From the NCBI GenBank assembly GCA_949298575.1, contig CASFXH010000001.1, positions 1-64,000 of the forward strand: a stretch of 64,000 nt of DNA. Reading direction: 5' to 3'. The notes beneath the pieces are model-generated. The model saw nothing but the letters and a program-made list of their open reading frames with translations. It was not told the DNA's origin and made no database searches. Both the position numbers and the translations under genes were made by a program. This document shows positions 51,792 through 60,592 of this stretch, in pieces. Positions within the stretch are counted from its first letter, which is position 1; each line of letters opens with the position of its first letter. This DNA comes from an uncultured Parabacteroides sp. Its GTDB lineage: Bacteria > Bacteroidota > Bacteroidia > Bacteroidales > Tannerellaceae.

Positions 51792-53417
51792 ATGACTACA
51801 CGAAGGACTTTCTTGAAACAATCCTTATTGGCCGCGGGGGCGACTGCCCTCGCCGGACCAACGGCGACTGCCCAGACCGCTACAGAGCCTCAGCCCAAGT
51901 ATCGGCTACCATATAAGAATACTTACGTGAAGGAAACATTTGTCACGGAAAATGAATTCCGGATCGCGAAGCCGGAGACGATCACCCCGGGAACGTTTGA
52001 GGAGGCGCGGGCGGTTCTTCCGTTGCCCACATGGGAAGCGAACCCTCGTGCGGTTGAGATGTATTGGAAAGCTTGGCAAATCGCGATCGGCAATATCAAG
52101 GCCCCCGAGCCAGGAAGTGGCTTTGTCTCGAGCTACCTCGACGTGGCTTATAACGGGAATATTTTCATGTGGGATTCCGCCTTCATGATGATGTTCGCCC
52201 GCTACGGAACCCGCTTCTTCCCCTTCCAGCGGACGTTGGACAATTTCTACGCCAAACAGCATCCCGATGGTTTCATTTGCAGGGAAATCAAGGCCGACGG
52301 AGCGGATTGTTTCGAGCGTTACGATCCCACGAGCACTGGGCCGAACCTTCTTCCGTGGGCGGAAATCGTCTACTACCATCAATTTGGCGATCTCGACCGT
52401 GTGCATCGTATTTTCCCGGCGTTGTGCGCTTACTACAAATGGTTACGCTTGAATCATACTTGGCGGAACGGTACTTATTGGACAAGCGGTTGGGGTACGG
52501 GCATGGACAATATGCCCCGCGTCCAAAGCAAGTATAACACGATCTACAGCCACGGTCATATGATCTGGTTAGACGTCTGCTTACAGCAATACTTCACCGC
52601 CGGGCAACTTTTGGAGATGGGATTCCATACGGAACGTTGGCAAGAGATCGAGGATTTTGAAGATGAGCAAAAAATGCTCAAGCGTTACATCAACGAGCAT
52701 CTTTGGGACGACCAGAAAGGCTTCCTTTTCGACCAGTATGCCGACGACACCCTCTCGGACACGATTGGTGTTTACGCTTATTGGGCTCTCCTGACGGATA
52801 TCCTTTTTCGCGATCGCTTGGATGCCCTTGTCGCCCATTTGGAGAATCCGGAGGAGTTCAACAGGCTTCACCGTGTCCCCTCGTTGGCCGCTAACCACCC
52901 GAAGTATAAGGAAAACGGTCGTTATTGGCAAGGGGGCGTATGGCCCGGAGCGAATTATATGGTCATCACCGGCCTCCTGCAACAGGGGTACCGGAAGCTT
53001 GCTTATGAGATCGCTCGCAATCATTACGATAATGTCTTGAAAGTATTCGAGGACACAGGAACCTTCTGGGAATATTATTCGCCGGAGTCGGCCACGCCGG
53101 GATTCATGGCCCGGAAAGATTTCGTTGGTTGGGGAGGCTTGGCGCCGATCGCGGGCTTGATCGAACACGTGTTTGGCTTGCGGTCGAACGTGGCAGAGGG
53201 GACGCTGACACTCGATGTCAACCTGACCGACGCCTACGCTCTTGAGCGCTATCCGTACGGGCTGGAAGGTCTTGTCTCCGTGAAAGTGGGGGCGCGGCGG
53301 ACAGCCGACGAGGAGCCGAAGGTCGAAATCACGACAAATGTGCCCTTGAATTTGACAGTTCTTTGGGGTGAAAAAGAAAAAACGCACGCATTGACCCCCG
53401 GAAGTCATCACATCTAA
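51792..53417 (+). CDS. Six-hairpin glycoside hydrolase (GH63/GH37-like) with Tat signal
   Basis: A 541-residue protein. The N-terminus TTRRTFLKQSLLAAGATALA fits a twin-arginine export signal. The rest is an (alpha/alpha)6 barrel of the MGH/trehalase clan: FMWDSAFMMMFARYGTRFF (candidate acid Asp in WDSAF), the RYWQGGVWPGANYMVI segment, and FWEYYSPES (candidate base Glu). Related families cleave alpha-glucosides, trehalose or mannosylglycerate, so the precise substrate is open. It sits between the phosphatase gene and the phosphoesterase fusion gene (8 bp before the latter), suggesting it removes a further sugar from the same target. Confidence 0.85.
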   Translation: MTTRRTFLKQSLLAAGATALAGPTATAQTATEPQPKYRLPYKNTYVKETFVTENEFRIAKPETITPGTFEEARAVLPLPTWEANPRAVEMYWKAWQIAIGNIKAPEPGSGFVSSYLDVAYNGNIFMWDSAFMMMFARYGTRFFPFQRTLDNFYAKQHPDGFICREIKADGADCFERYDPTSTGPNLLPWAEIVYYHQFGDLDRVHRIFPALCAYYKWLRLNHTWRNGTYWTSGWGTGMDNMPRVQSKYNTIYSHGHMIWLDVCLQQYFTAGQLLEMGFHTERWQEIEDFEDEQKMLKRYINEHLWDDQKGFLFDQYADDTLSDTIGVYAYWALLTDILFRDRLDALVAHLENPEEFNRLHRVPSLAANHPKYKENGRYWQGGVWPGANYMVITGLLQQGYRKLAYEIARNHYDNVLKVFEDTGTFWEYYSPESATPGFMARKDFVGWGGLAPIAGLIEHVFGLRSNVAEGTLTLDVNLTDAYALERYPYGLEGLVSVKVGARRTADEEPKVEITTNVPLNLTVLWGEKEKTHALTPGSHHI

Positions 53418-53425
53418 CGCAAAAA

Positions 53426-55141
53426 ATGAAAGAAGAGATGAATAGAATCCTTTCCTCCTGTTTAAGCCTCGCGGTGGTCCTTTTCGGGGCCGCCTGCGCG
53501 GGGCCCAAGGCTGAGAAGTCCGCTGGACGCGACGTGACGGTCGTCATTGCCGCCGATCTCCATTTCGACAATCCTCCGGAGACCGATCAGTTTTTCCATG
53601 TTGTCACGATGAATCGCCTGCCGGGGAATTTCGCTTTTCCGGGAGAAAATGAACAACCTATCGACCACGTGGACGCTGTCGTTATCGCCGGAGATATTTT
53701 TGACAAGGCCACTCCCGCCGTCCAGGCCCTTTACAAGAGTCGCTACGAGCCGGGAGAGGGCGAGAAGCGAATTCATTACCCTGTCTACCCCGCGTATGGC
53801 AATCATGACATCGACCCGATCGAGGCCGGTGACTCGCCGGAAAATCTCGCCGCCCGGGCCTTGAATCTGCATTATTTGGATTCCCTGCTCGAAGCGGAAT
53901 TGGCTGCCGGAGAGATCCTGAACCTCCATGCCTCGAGCCGCAGCTATTCTTGGAACATTGGCGACGTCCATTTCATCCAAGCGCAACGTTTCGCGGGTGA
54001 TACGGCTTATTGCGAGAGCAATTTCGATTGGTTGCGAGCGGATTTGGCGAAATACGCCGCCGACGGGGCACCGGTCGTCTACATCCAGCACTATGGTTTC
54101 GACGACTGGGCGATCGACTGGTGGCCACAAGATGCTCGCAACCGTTTGTTCGATTTGCTCGACGAATACAACTTGGCCGCCTTTTTCGTGGGGCATACGC
54201 ACGTCCCCAGCGTCCAGACTTATCGCGGGTATCCCATTTACCAAGTCAACAACGCTTGGCCTGATGATGATGGTAATGGTTCGTTTGCCGTGTTGAACAT
54301 CAAAGGCGACCGGGTGAGGGTCGCTTCGTGCCGTTGGACCGATGGCGAGGGCAACTTTGAGGTTGTCGAGCCTTTCCTCGACGAGACTTTGCCCCGGGCG
54401 ATCGATCGCTCGATCCACTACAACGCTTTTTCGCACAACGACTATTGGCGCGCGAATCCGTTCTACGACGCTTTGGCCTTCCGGTTCAATTGCGTGGAAG
54501 CGGATCTATGGCCTATTGACGGCGAGCTTTATGTCAGCCACGAGCGGCCCCAGCCCGATCCTTCGATCACTTTCCGCGCCCTCTATCTCGACCCCTTGAT
54601 CAAAAGGCTCGAGGAAAATGGTGGTAAGGTCTATCCCGAGGCCGACCGACCTTTCTATTTGATGGTCGATTGCAAGGTTGAAGGCGAGGAGATCTATCGT
54701 TTGCTTAAAGAACAGATGGCTCCCTACCGGAAATACTTTTGCGGCCTCGAGGACGGTGTTTACAAAGAAGGGGCGGTCTTGTTTTTCCTCTCCGGCGACC
54801 GGCCCATGAAGTCGTTACCGCAAGAGACGGCTCGCTTTACATTCCTCGATGGCCAGGTGAAAGACTTGGGCAATGACGTGCCCCGCACGTTGGCTCCCGT
54901 GGTCAGCGACGACTATTCCGCCTTCTTCACTTGGCAGGGCGAGGGCGAGATGCCGGCCGCGGAGCTCGAACGCATGCGCCAGATTATTGGCCAGGCACAC
55001 GCCGAGGGTAAGCTCTTCCGTTGGTGGGGTGCTCCCGACACGCCGGAATTTAAGCGCTTCTTCCTCCAAGAAGGTGTCGATCTCGTGGGGGCTGACGATT
55101 TGAATAATCTATATAACGTATTGATTGAACGCGATAAATAG
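53426..55141 (+). CDS. Fusion of calcineurin-like phosphoesterase and PI-PLC/GDPD-like phosphodiesterase
   Basis: A 571-residue exported lipoprotein (signal LAVVLFGAACAG). Residues about 30-310 are a metallophosphoesterase: VVIAADLHFD, VVIAGDIFD, VYPAYGNHD and GHTHVPS supply the two-metal site. Residues about 330-571 resemble the uncharacterised PLC-like/GDPD group: AFSHNDYWRANPFYDAL, VEADLWPIDGELYVSHE. One protein would thus hold a phosphodiesterase and a phosphatase-type site. It is the last gene of the block; its stop is followed by a 41-bp repeat array. A second ATG at 53438 could be the true start. Confidence 0.88.
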   Translation: MKEEMNRILSSCLSLAVVLFGAACAGPKAEKSAGRDVTVVIAADLHFDNPPETDQFFHVVTMNRLPGNFAFPGENEQPIDHVDAVVIAGDIFDKATPAVQALYKSRYEPGEGEKRIHYPVYPAYGNHDIDPIEAGDSPENLAARALNLHYLDSLLEAELAAGEILNLHASSRSYSWNIGDVHFIQAQRFAGDTAYCESNFDWLRADLAKYAADGAPVVYIQHYGFDDWAIDWWPQDARNRLFDLLDEYNLAAFFVGHTHVPSVQTYRGYPIYQVNNAWPDDDGNGSFAVLNIKGDRVRVASCRWTDGEGNFEVVEPFLDETLPRAIDRSIHYNAFSHNDYWRANPFYDALAFRFNCVEADLWPIDGELYVSHERPQPDPSITFRALYLDPLIKRLEENGGKVYPEADRPFYLMVDCKVEGEEIYRLLKEQMAPYRKYFCGLEDGVYKEGAVLFFLSGDRPMKSLPQETARFTFLDGQVKDLGNDVPRTLAPVVSDDYSAFFTWQGEGEMPAAELERMRQIIGQAHAEGKLFRWWGAPDTPEFKRFFLQEGVDLVGADDLNNLYNVLIERDK

Positions 55142-55153
55142 CATAATACCTTT

Positions 55154-55430
55154 CGCGGGCCTACAGGAAGTGTTTCAAGTTTCCGAAATGTTAAATCGCG
55201 CAAACGCGAAAGGCTTCCTGGGCCTCGTTTGTCTTTTCGCGTGGGCGCGAAAGGTTCCCAGAGTCTCAAATGTTAACTCGCGCAAACGCGAAAACGTCCC
55301 AGAGTCTCAGTCGTTAAATCGCGTTAACGCGAAAAGTTCCCAGAGTCTCGGTGGCGTTTTCGCGTGAACGCGAAAGACTTCTTGGGCTTCGTTTATCCTT
55401 TCGCGTGGGCGCGAAGGCATTTTAGGCAAA
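55154..55430. repeat. 41-bp tandem repeat array with CGCG-N4-CGCG hairpins, six to seven copies
   Basis: The motif CGCG-N4-CGCGAA begins at 55197, 55238, 55279, 55320, 55361 and 55402, each exactly 41 bp apart. A degenerate copy is at 55154. The spacer bases vary (caaa, tggg, caaa, ttaa, tgaa, tggg) but the CGCG arms do not, and several copies are flanked by TTT and AAA that extend the stem. The remainder of the unit has a TTCCCAGAGTCTC-like segment, similar to CTTCCCAGAG of the array at 41084. The array lies between the convergent ends of the phosphoesterase fusion and trkH genes and fills the 302-bp gap. Confidence 0.92.
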
Positions 55431-55443
55431 AGTGGATAACCCT

Positions 55444-56901
55444 TTATTGTTTCCAGAAGCTCGGCAACAGGATGGTCAGCACCGTGAACAACTCCAGACG
55501 ACCGACAAGCATCAGGAAGCACATGAGCCATTTTGAGAAATCCGGGATCGCCGAGAAGTTATCGACCGGTCCTAATGAGCCCAGTGCCGGTCCGACATTG
55601 CCTAAGGCGGAGATCGTCATGCCGACCGATTCCTCAAACCCCATCCCGTCGAGCGCGAAAAGGAAGCAACCCGCGATGATCAGCACCAAATAGACAAAGA
55701 CGAAAGCCATGATCCGGTGAACCACCTCGCTCGAGACGACGCGTCCATTCATCCGAATCGGGACAATCGCGTGTGGATGCGTTTGCTTCTTGAATTGGTT
55801 GAAAAGAACTTTCGTCAGGATAACGACCCGGCCCGCCTTGATGCCACCACTTGTGGAGCCCCCGCAGCCGCAGACCAGCATCAAGATAATGACCACGAAC
55901 CAGAAGAATGGGCCCCATTGGATGTAGTCATCCGCCGCGTAACCGCAGGTCGAGACGATCGTGACCACTTGAAACGTAGCCTTCCTCAAGGCCGTCAAGA
56001 AATTGTCGACATAACCAATATGGAGGATCCAAGCGGTCGATACTAAGATCACGAAAACCACGAAGAAGAAAAAGAAACGGAACTCCTCATCGCAGACCAG
56101 TTTCTTTACCTGGCCCTTGAAGCAAAAATAGACTAATGTCATGTTCGTCGCCCCGATGAACATAAAGAGCGAGAGGATATAGTCTATATAGGCGGAATCC
56201 CAATAAAGGACGCCCGCGTTCTTGGTGGAATAGCCACCCGTGGAGATCGCCGTAAACGCGTGATTAATGGCATCGAACAAATCCATTGGCCCGGCCCACA
56301 AAAGGAGAATGGCGGCGATGGTCAACGTGACGTAAACGCCCCAGATCCGTTTGGCCACTTGCGTAATGCGGGGCAAAAAGCGATCTTTCACGAATCCCGA
56401 TGACTCCGCCTCAAACATCAACGACGCGCCCCCCCCGATAATCGGCAACAAGGCTACCGTAAAGACAACCATACCCATACCGCCTTGCCATTGCGTGAGG
56501 CTGCGCCAGAAAAGAATCCCTTTCGGTAAGGCTTCGATGTTCGTCAGGATTGACGAGCCGGTTGTCGTGAACCCCGACATGGTCTCGAAATAAGCGTCCG
56601 TGATGTTGTCGATATAACCGCCTAAATAGAATGGAAGCATCCCGAAGAAGGAGAAGAGAATCCACGTGAACGTGACAATCAGCATTCCTTCACGTCGGCC
56701 CACATTGCGCTCGTTCGCCCGGAACCCGATCCCGTAACAAGCCAGGCCTGAGAAAAAAAGGATCCCGGCGGATAGCAGCAAGGGTTGGAAATCCCCCTCG
56801 TCATAGACAAAAGCGACCACCGACGCCAAGAGCATGAAAAATGTTTCTAAAATGAACATGATGCCCAGCATCTTCACGATAAATCTGATATTCAGCAGCA
56901 T
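55444..56901 (-). CDS. trkH: TrkH-family potassium uptake protein
   Basis: A 485-residue inner-membrane potassium channel subunit. It has repeated membrane-pore-membrane units; selectivity-filter-like segments include MSGFTTTGSSI, AISTGGYSTKN, VSTCGYA and SALGNVGPALG. It works with the cytoplasmic TrkA protein encoded 5 bp upstream to import potassium. The length is normal. It is the last gene of the dxs-trkA-trkH operon. Confidence 0.95.
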   Translation of the reverse strand: MLLNIRFIVKMLGIMFILETFFMLLASVVAFVYDEGDFQPLLLSAGILFFSGLACYGIGFRANERNVGRREGMLIVTFTWILFSFFGMLPFYLGGYIDNITDAYFETMSGFTTTGSSILTNIEALPKGILFWRSLTQWQGGMGMVVFTVALLPIIGGGASLMFEAESSGFVKDRFLPRITQVAKRIWGVYVTLTIAAILLLWAGPMDLFDAINHAFTAISTGGYSTKNAGVLYWDSAYIDYILSLFMFIGATNMTLVYFCFKGQVKKLVCDEEFRFFFFFVVFVILVSTAWILHIGYVDNFLTALRKATFQVVTIVSTCGYAADDYIQWGPFFWFVVIILMLVCGCGGSTSGGIKAGRVVILTKVLFNQFKKQTHPHAIVPIRMNGRVVSSEVVHRIMAFVFVYLVLIIAGCFLFALDGMGFEESVGMTISALGNVGPALGSLGPVDNFSAIPDFSKWLMCFLMLVGRLELFTVLTILLPSFWKQ

Positions 56902-56906
56902 AGGTC

Positions 56907-58244
56907 TTAATTGAAATAATCTTCCAGTTTACGCATCGCCGTGTCGAGGCAGAAGACCACCACGTGATCATAAGCCTCGATTTGGGTATCACCCTTGATC
57001 ATCATCGGTTCGCCGTTGCGGATGAGGCCACCGAGCGTCATGTCGCGAGGCAGGCGCAGATCTTTTACGGGCTTTCGGGTAATCTTGGAATTGGGGCGGG
57101 CCACCAGTTCGGCTACATCCGCGTTCGCGAAAGTCAGGCATTTCACGTTGGAGACATCCGCGTCAAGCAAGAATTGGTAAATGTGACTGGCCGCGATCAA
57201 TTTCTTATTGATGACGGAACCGATATCCATCCGGTCAGCCATGGAGATATAATCGATGTTCTCGATTTTCGCGATGGTCTTGAAGACTCCGAAGCGTTTC
57301 GCGGCCAGGCATGCCAAGATGTTCGTCCCGGAGTTCTCCGTAAGGGCGATGAAGGCTTGGGCATCCATGATCCCTTCCTGGATCAAGAGATCCGTATCGC
57401 GGCCATCTCCATTGATGAGCAAGACGTTATCAGGCATTACCTCGGCGACGCGATAGCTTTTCTCCTTATTGTTCTCGATAACCTTGATGCGGATATTGTT
57501 GGGCAGGTATTGGCAGGCACGGATCGCGATGCGGCTACCGCCCATGATGAAGATCTTCTTAACCTCAGGGTTTTTCTTCCCGGTGAGGATGCGCACGTCG
57601 TCAATATGGGCCTTGGTGGTCGTGAAAAAGACGATGTCGCCCGATTCGATACTATCGGTACCCCTGGGGATGATCGTTTCGTTCGCCCGTTTGATGGCCA
57701 CGACGTGATAGAGCTTCTGCTCGTTCATCAAGTCGGCCAGCACACGGTTGACGAGGCGGGAATTATCTCGCACCTTGACGCCGATCAGGATCAGGGCGCC
57801 CCCGAAAAGTTCTGAATATTGGCGCGTCCAAGGATGGCGGACCGCCGTGACGATCTCTTTTGCCGCGAGCATTTCCGGGTAAATCATGGAGTCGATACCC
57901 AGGTTCTCGAAGAATTCCCGATTCTTGGGCAAAAGGTATTCGTAATTGTTGATGCGCGCCAAGGTCCGGTGGGCGCCTAGGTTATGGGCCAGCAGGCAAG
58001 CGGTGATGTTGGTCGTCTCTTCAGGCGTGACGCTTACGAAAAGATCCGCCTTGCGGACGCCCGCCTCCTCCAGGTTGCGTAAGGAGGTGGGGTTGCCGAC
58101 CATCGGCAGGACTTCCGCTCCCGAATTGGTGAAGTTCAAACGTTCCTCGTTGGGATCCATCAAGATGATGTCTTGATTCTCCTGGGAAAGGAGCTTCGCC
58201 AAGTGCGTACCGACTTCACCGGCTCCGGCTATCACGATTTTCAT
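56907..58244 (-). CDS. trkA: Trk potassium uptake system, NAD-binding regulator TrkA
   Basis: A 445-residue cytoplasmic regulator with two RCK halves. Each half has a Rossmann NAD loop: [17 protein letters not shown] with acidic VDPNEE-like partner ([11 protein letters not shown]), and [17 protein letters not shown] later. C-terminal TrkA_C parts follow each (about residues 140-220 and 370-445). It gates the TrkH channel in response to nucleotide. Its start overlaps the dxs stop (58241-58244), which implies translational coupling. Confidence 0.96.
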   Translation of the reverse strand: MKIVIAGAGEVGTHLAKLLSQENQDIILMDPNEERLNFTNSGAEVLPMVGNPTSLRNLEEAGVRKADLFVSVTPEETTNITACLLAHNLGAHRTLARINNYEYLLPKNREFFENLGIDSMIYPEMLAAKEIVTAVRHPWTRQYSELFGGALILIGVKVRDNSRLVNRVLADLMNEQKLYHVVAIKRANETIIPRGTDSIESGDIVFFTTTKAHIDDVRILTGKKNPEVKKIFIMGGSRIAIRACQYLPNNIRIKVIENNKEKSYRVAEVMPDNVLLINGDGRDTDLLIQEGIMDAQAFIALTENSGTNILACLAAKRFGVFKTIAKIENIDYISMADRMDIGSVINKKLIAASHIYQFLLDADVSNVKCLTFANADVAELVARPNSKITRKPVKDLRLPRDMTLGGLIRNGEPMMIKGDTQIEAYDHVVVFCLDTAMRKLEDYFN

Positions 58245-60178
58245 AGGTCTTTTATATCATCTGTTTTCGTGTTCAACTTCTCGTATTCCGAATGCAAGAC
58301 TTCAGCGACGCTTGCCGCGTCCATCCCGCATAAATGGTAGAGTTCCGGTATGGAACCATGCTCCACGAAGGTATCGGGCACGCCTATCCGGCGAACTCGT
58401 GTCGCGTGGTCATGATCCGACAAGTATTCCAGGACCGCGCTGCCCAGGCCGCCTTTGATTACGCCGTTCTCGACTGTGATCACTCGCTTGAACCGTTTCC
58501 CGACCTCCTCCAGGATCGTCTCGTCGATGGGTTTCAAGTAAATCATGTCGTAATGGGCGACGGAAATGCCTTCCGCCTCCACCATGTCGATCGCTTTCAT
58601 GACCTCATTACCGATCGGGCCGATCGAGAGGACCGCCAAATCATCGCCTTCACGCAACTTCCGGCCCCGGCCGACGGGAAGGACACGCATCTCGTTGCGC
58701 CAATCCTTCTTCTCGCCCTTTCCCCGCGGGTAGCGGATGACGAAGGGGCCGTCCGCGTATTGATAACCCGTGTACATCAAGTCGCGAAGATCCCACTCGT
58801 TCAGGGGGGAGGAGATGACCAGGTTGGGGATAGGCCGGAGGTAAGCGAGGTCGAACACGCCATGATGCGTCGCGCCATCCTCGCCGACAAGCCCGGCGCG
58901 GTCGAGGCAGAGGATCATGCGGGCTTTCTGCAACGCCACGTCATGGATCACCATGTCGTAGGCCCTCTGCATGAAAGAGGAGTAGACATTGCAGAAGGGG
59001 ATCATCCCCTCGCGGGCCAAGCCCGCCGAATAGGTAACCGCGTGCCCCTCGGCGATCCCGACATCGAAAGCCCGTTCGGGGAAGGCCTTCATGAGGAAAG
59101 TCATTGAGCAACCGGTGGGCATGGCGGGTGTGATGCCGACCACCCGTTTGTCGCGCTCGGCCAGTTCGACCAGCGTATGCCCGAACACGTCTTGGTAGAG
59201 CTGCGGCTCATCCAGGTTGTGGACGACGATGCGCTCGCCCGTCTCCTTGTTGAAGCGGCCGGGCGCGTGCCATTCGGTGGCCGATTCCTCGGCCGGGCGG
59301 AAGCCCTTTCCTTTCTTTGTCTTGATATGTAGGAGCTTGGGTCCTTGAAGGTTCTTGATGTCGTTGAGGACACGGACAAGGTAGTTGACGTCGTGCCCGT
59401 CGACAGGGCCGAAATAGCGGATGCTGAAGCCCTCGAACAGGTTGTGTTGCTGGGTCAGCAGGGCCTTGAGGCTGTTGTTGAAGCGAAGGATATTCTCGCG
59501 GCGGTCGTTGTCGATCAGGTTGATGCGCTTCAGGCCGCGATAGACGTCGTAGCGCATCTTGTTGTAGGCCTGGCTCGTGGTGATATCCACCAAGTATTGG
59601 CTGAGCCCACCCACGTTGTGGTCGATCGCCATGTTATTATCGTTGAGGATAATCAATAGGTTATTGGGGTTGGACGAGGCGTTGTTCAAGCCCTCGAACG
59701 CCAGTCCGCCCGTCATGGCGCCATCCCCGATGACGGCGATCACGTGGCGATCGGTTTCCCCTTTCAAGGCGGAGGCGACCGACAGGCCCAGCGCGGCGGA
59801 GATGGAGTTGGAGGCATGGCCGGCGATGAAAGCGTCGTACGCGCTCTCCGCCGGGTTGGGGAAACCGCTGATGCCGCCCAGCTTGCGGAGGGTATGGAAC
59901 CGTTCCTTGCGGCCGGTCAGGATCTTATGCCCATAAGCCTGGTGCCCGACGTCCCAGACGACACGATCGTAGGGAGTATGGAACACGTAGTGGAGCGCCA
60001 CCGTCAGCTCGACCGTCCCCAGGCTCGCCCCCAAGTGTCCAGGATTCTCGGACAATACATCTATTATATATTGGCGCAACTCTGAACAGACCTGCCTCAG
60101 ACGCTCTGCGGGCAATCGCCGCAAGTCGTCCGGACATTGAATCTGGTCCAAAAGCTTACTTTCCGTGAAATCTGTCAT
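58241..60178 (-). CDS. dxs: 1-deoxy-D-xylulose-5-phosphate synthase
   Basis: A 645-residue thiamine-diphosphate enzyme joining pyruvate and glyceraldehyde-3-phosphate as the first step of the MEP isoprenoid pathway. Motifs in order are [20 protein letters not shown], the TPP motif [31 protein letters not shown], and [21 protein letters not shown] in the second domain. The length is normal. A minus-strand -7-like element lies 19 bp before the ATG. It is co-transcribed with trkA and trkH, a common order in Bacteroidales. Confidence 0.97.
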   Translation of the reverse strand: MTDFTESKLLDQIQCPDDLRRLPAERLRQVCSELRQYIIDVLSENPGHLGASLGTVELTVALHYVFHTPYDRVVWDVGHQAYGHKILTGRKERFHTLRKLGGISGFPNPAESAYDAFIAGHASNSISAALGLSVASALKGETDRHVIAVIGDGAMTGGLAFEGLNNASSNPNNLLIILNDNNMAIDHNVGGLSQYLVDITTSQAYNKMRYDVYRGLKRINLIDNDRRENILRFNNSLKALLTQQHNLFEGFSIRYFGPVDGHDVNYLVRVLNDIKNLQGPKLLHIKTKKGKGFRPAEESATEWHAPGRFNKETGERIVVHNLDEPQLYQDVFGHTLVELAERDKRVVGITPAMPTGCSMTFLMKAFPERAFDVGIAEGHAVTYSAGLAREGMIPFCNVYSSFMQRAYDMVIHDVALQKARMILCLDRAGLVGEDGATHHGVFDLAYLRPIPNLVISSPLNEWDLRDLMYTGYQYADGPFVIRYPRGKGEKKDWRNEMRVLPVGRGRKLREGDDLAVLSIGPIGNEVMKAIDMVEAEGISVAHYDMIYLKPIDETILEEVGKRFKRVITVENGVIKGGLGSAVLEYLSDHDHATRVRRIGVPDTFVEHGSIPELYHLCGMDAASVAEVLHSEYEKLNTKTDDIKDL

Positions 60179-60196
60179 GCCACTCTATTTTTCTCG

Positions 60197-60204
60197 CGAA
60201 AATA
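60197..60204 (-). promoter_or_regulatory. -7 element for the dxs-trk operon
   Basis: Minus strand reads TATTTTCG, one base from TAnnTTTG, 19 bp before the dxs ATG. Confidence 0.4.
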
Positions 60205-60390
60205 AGTAATAAACCCTAAACTTTGCCATTCCTGCCCTAAAAACGCCTTCGTGGATAAGAAATCGTCCCCGCCATAAGCCTCCGTGCTCCTCCATACGTC
60301 AGGGAAGTCTTCACCTCACAGTAGCATAAATTCATATTCCGCAAAGGAGAAAAAACGCGACGTGCGGTGAGGGATTTTAGATTCACGTCA

Positions 60391-60450
60391 TGTGCTAAAT
60401 AGATCGCGCTGCGTGCTATATAGCTCACGACGTATGCTATGTAGCACACG
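60391..60450. repeat. 21-bp direct repeat, three near-palindromic copies
   Basis: TGCTAAATAG, TGCTATATAG and TGCTATGTAG begin at 60393, 60414 and 60435, exactly 21 bp apart. Each is followed by a CTCAC/GCACAC-like arm, so that GTGCTATATAGCTCAC is almost its own reverse complement, as in a dimeric repressor site. The cluster is in the divergent dxs/GSCFA intergenic region, 24 bp before the 23-bp repeats. Confidence 0.75.
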
Positions 60451-60473
60451 GCGCGAATTTAAGATTATCCTAT

Positions 60474-60565
60474 GTGGGTTGGAACTTTATTTAACCGTGG
60501 GATATCAGTTTACTCTACTGTGGGGTGAAGTTTTCTCCTAATGTGGAAAATGCTTATCTTTAGCC
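60474..60565. repeat. 23-bp direct repeat overlapping the GSCFA promoter
   Basis: GTGG begins at 60474, 60497, 60520 and 60543, exactly 23 bp apart. The first three copies read GTGGG and share a TTT-CT-TA-like remainder; the last runs into TTATCTTTAG, the -7 element of the GSCFA gene. This and the 21-bp cluster are the only structures seen in the 414-bp gap besides the two -7 elements. Confidence 0.7.
60555..60562 (+). promoter_or_regulatory. -7 element for the GSCFA-murF/alr operon
   Basis: TATCTTTA, one base from TAnnTTTG, 30 bp before the ATG at 60593, at the end of the fourth 23-bp repeat. Confidence 0.5.
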
Positions 60566-60592
60566 GCTGAATCAATACATCATCATGCGGTT

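Noticed and set aside
55125..55367. Small plus-strand frame through the 55-kb repeat array
   Set aside because: It consists of repeat units with no homology and starts inside the end of the phosphoesterase gene.
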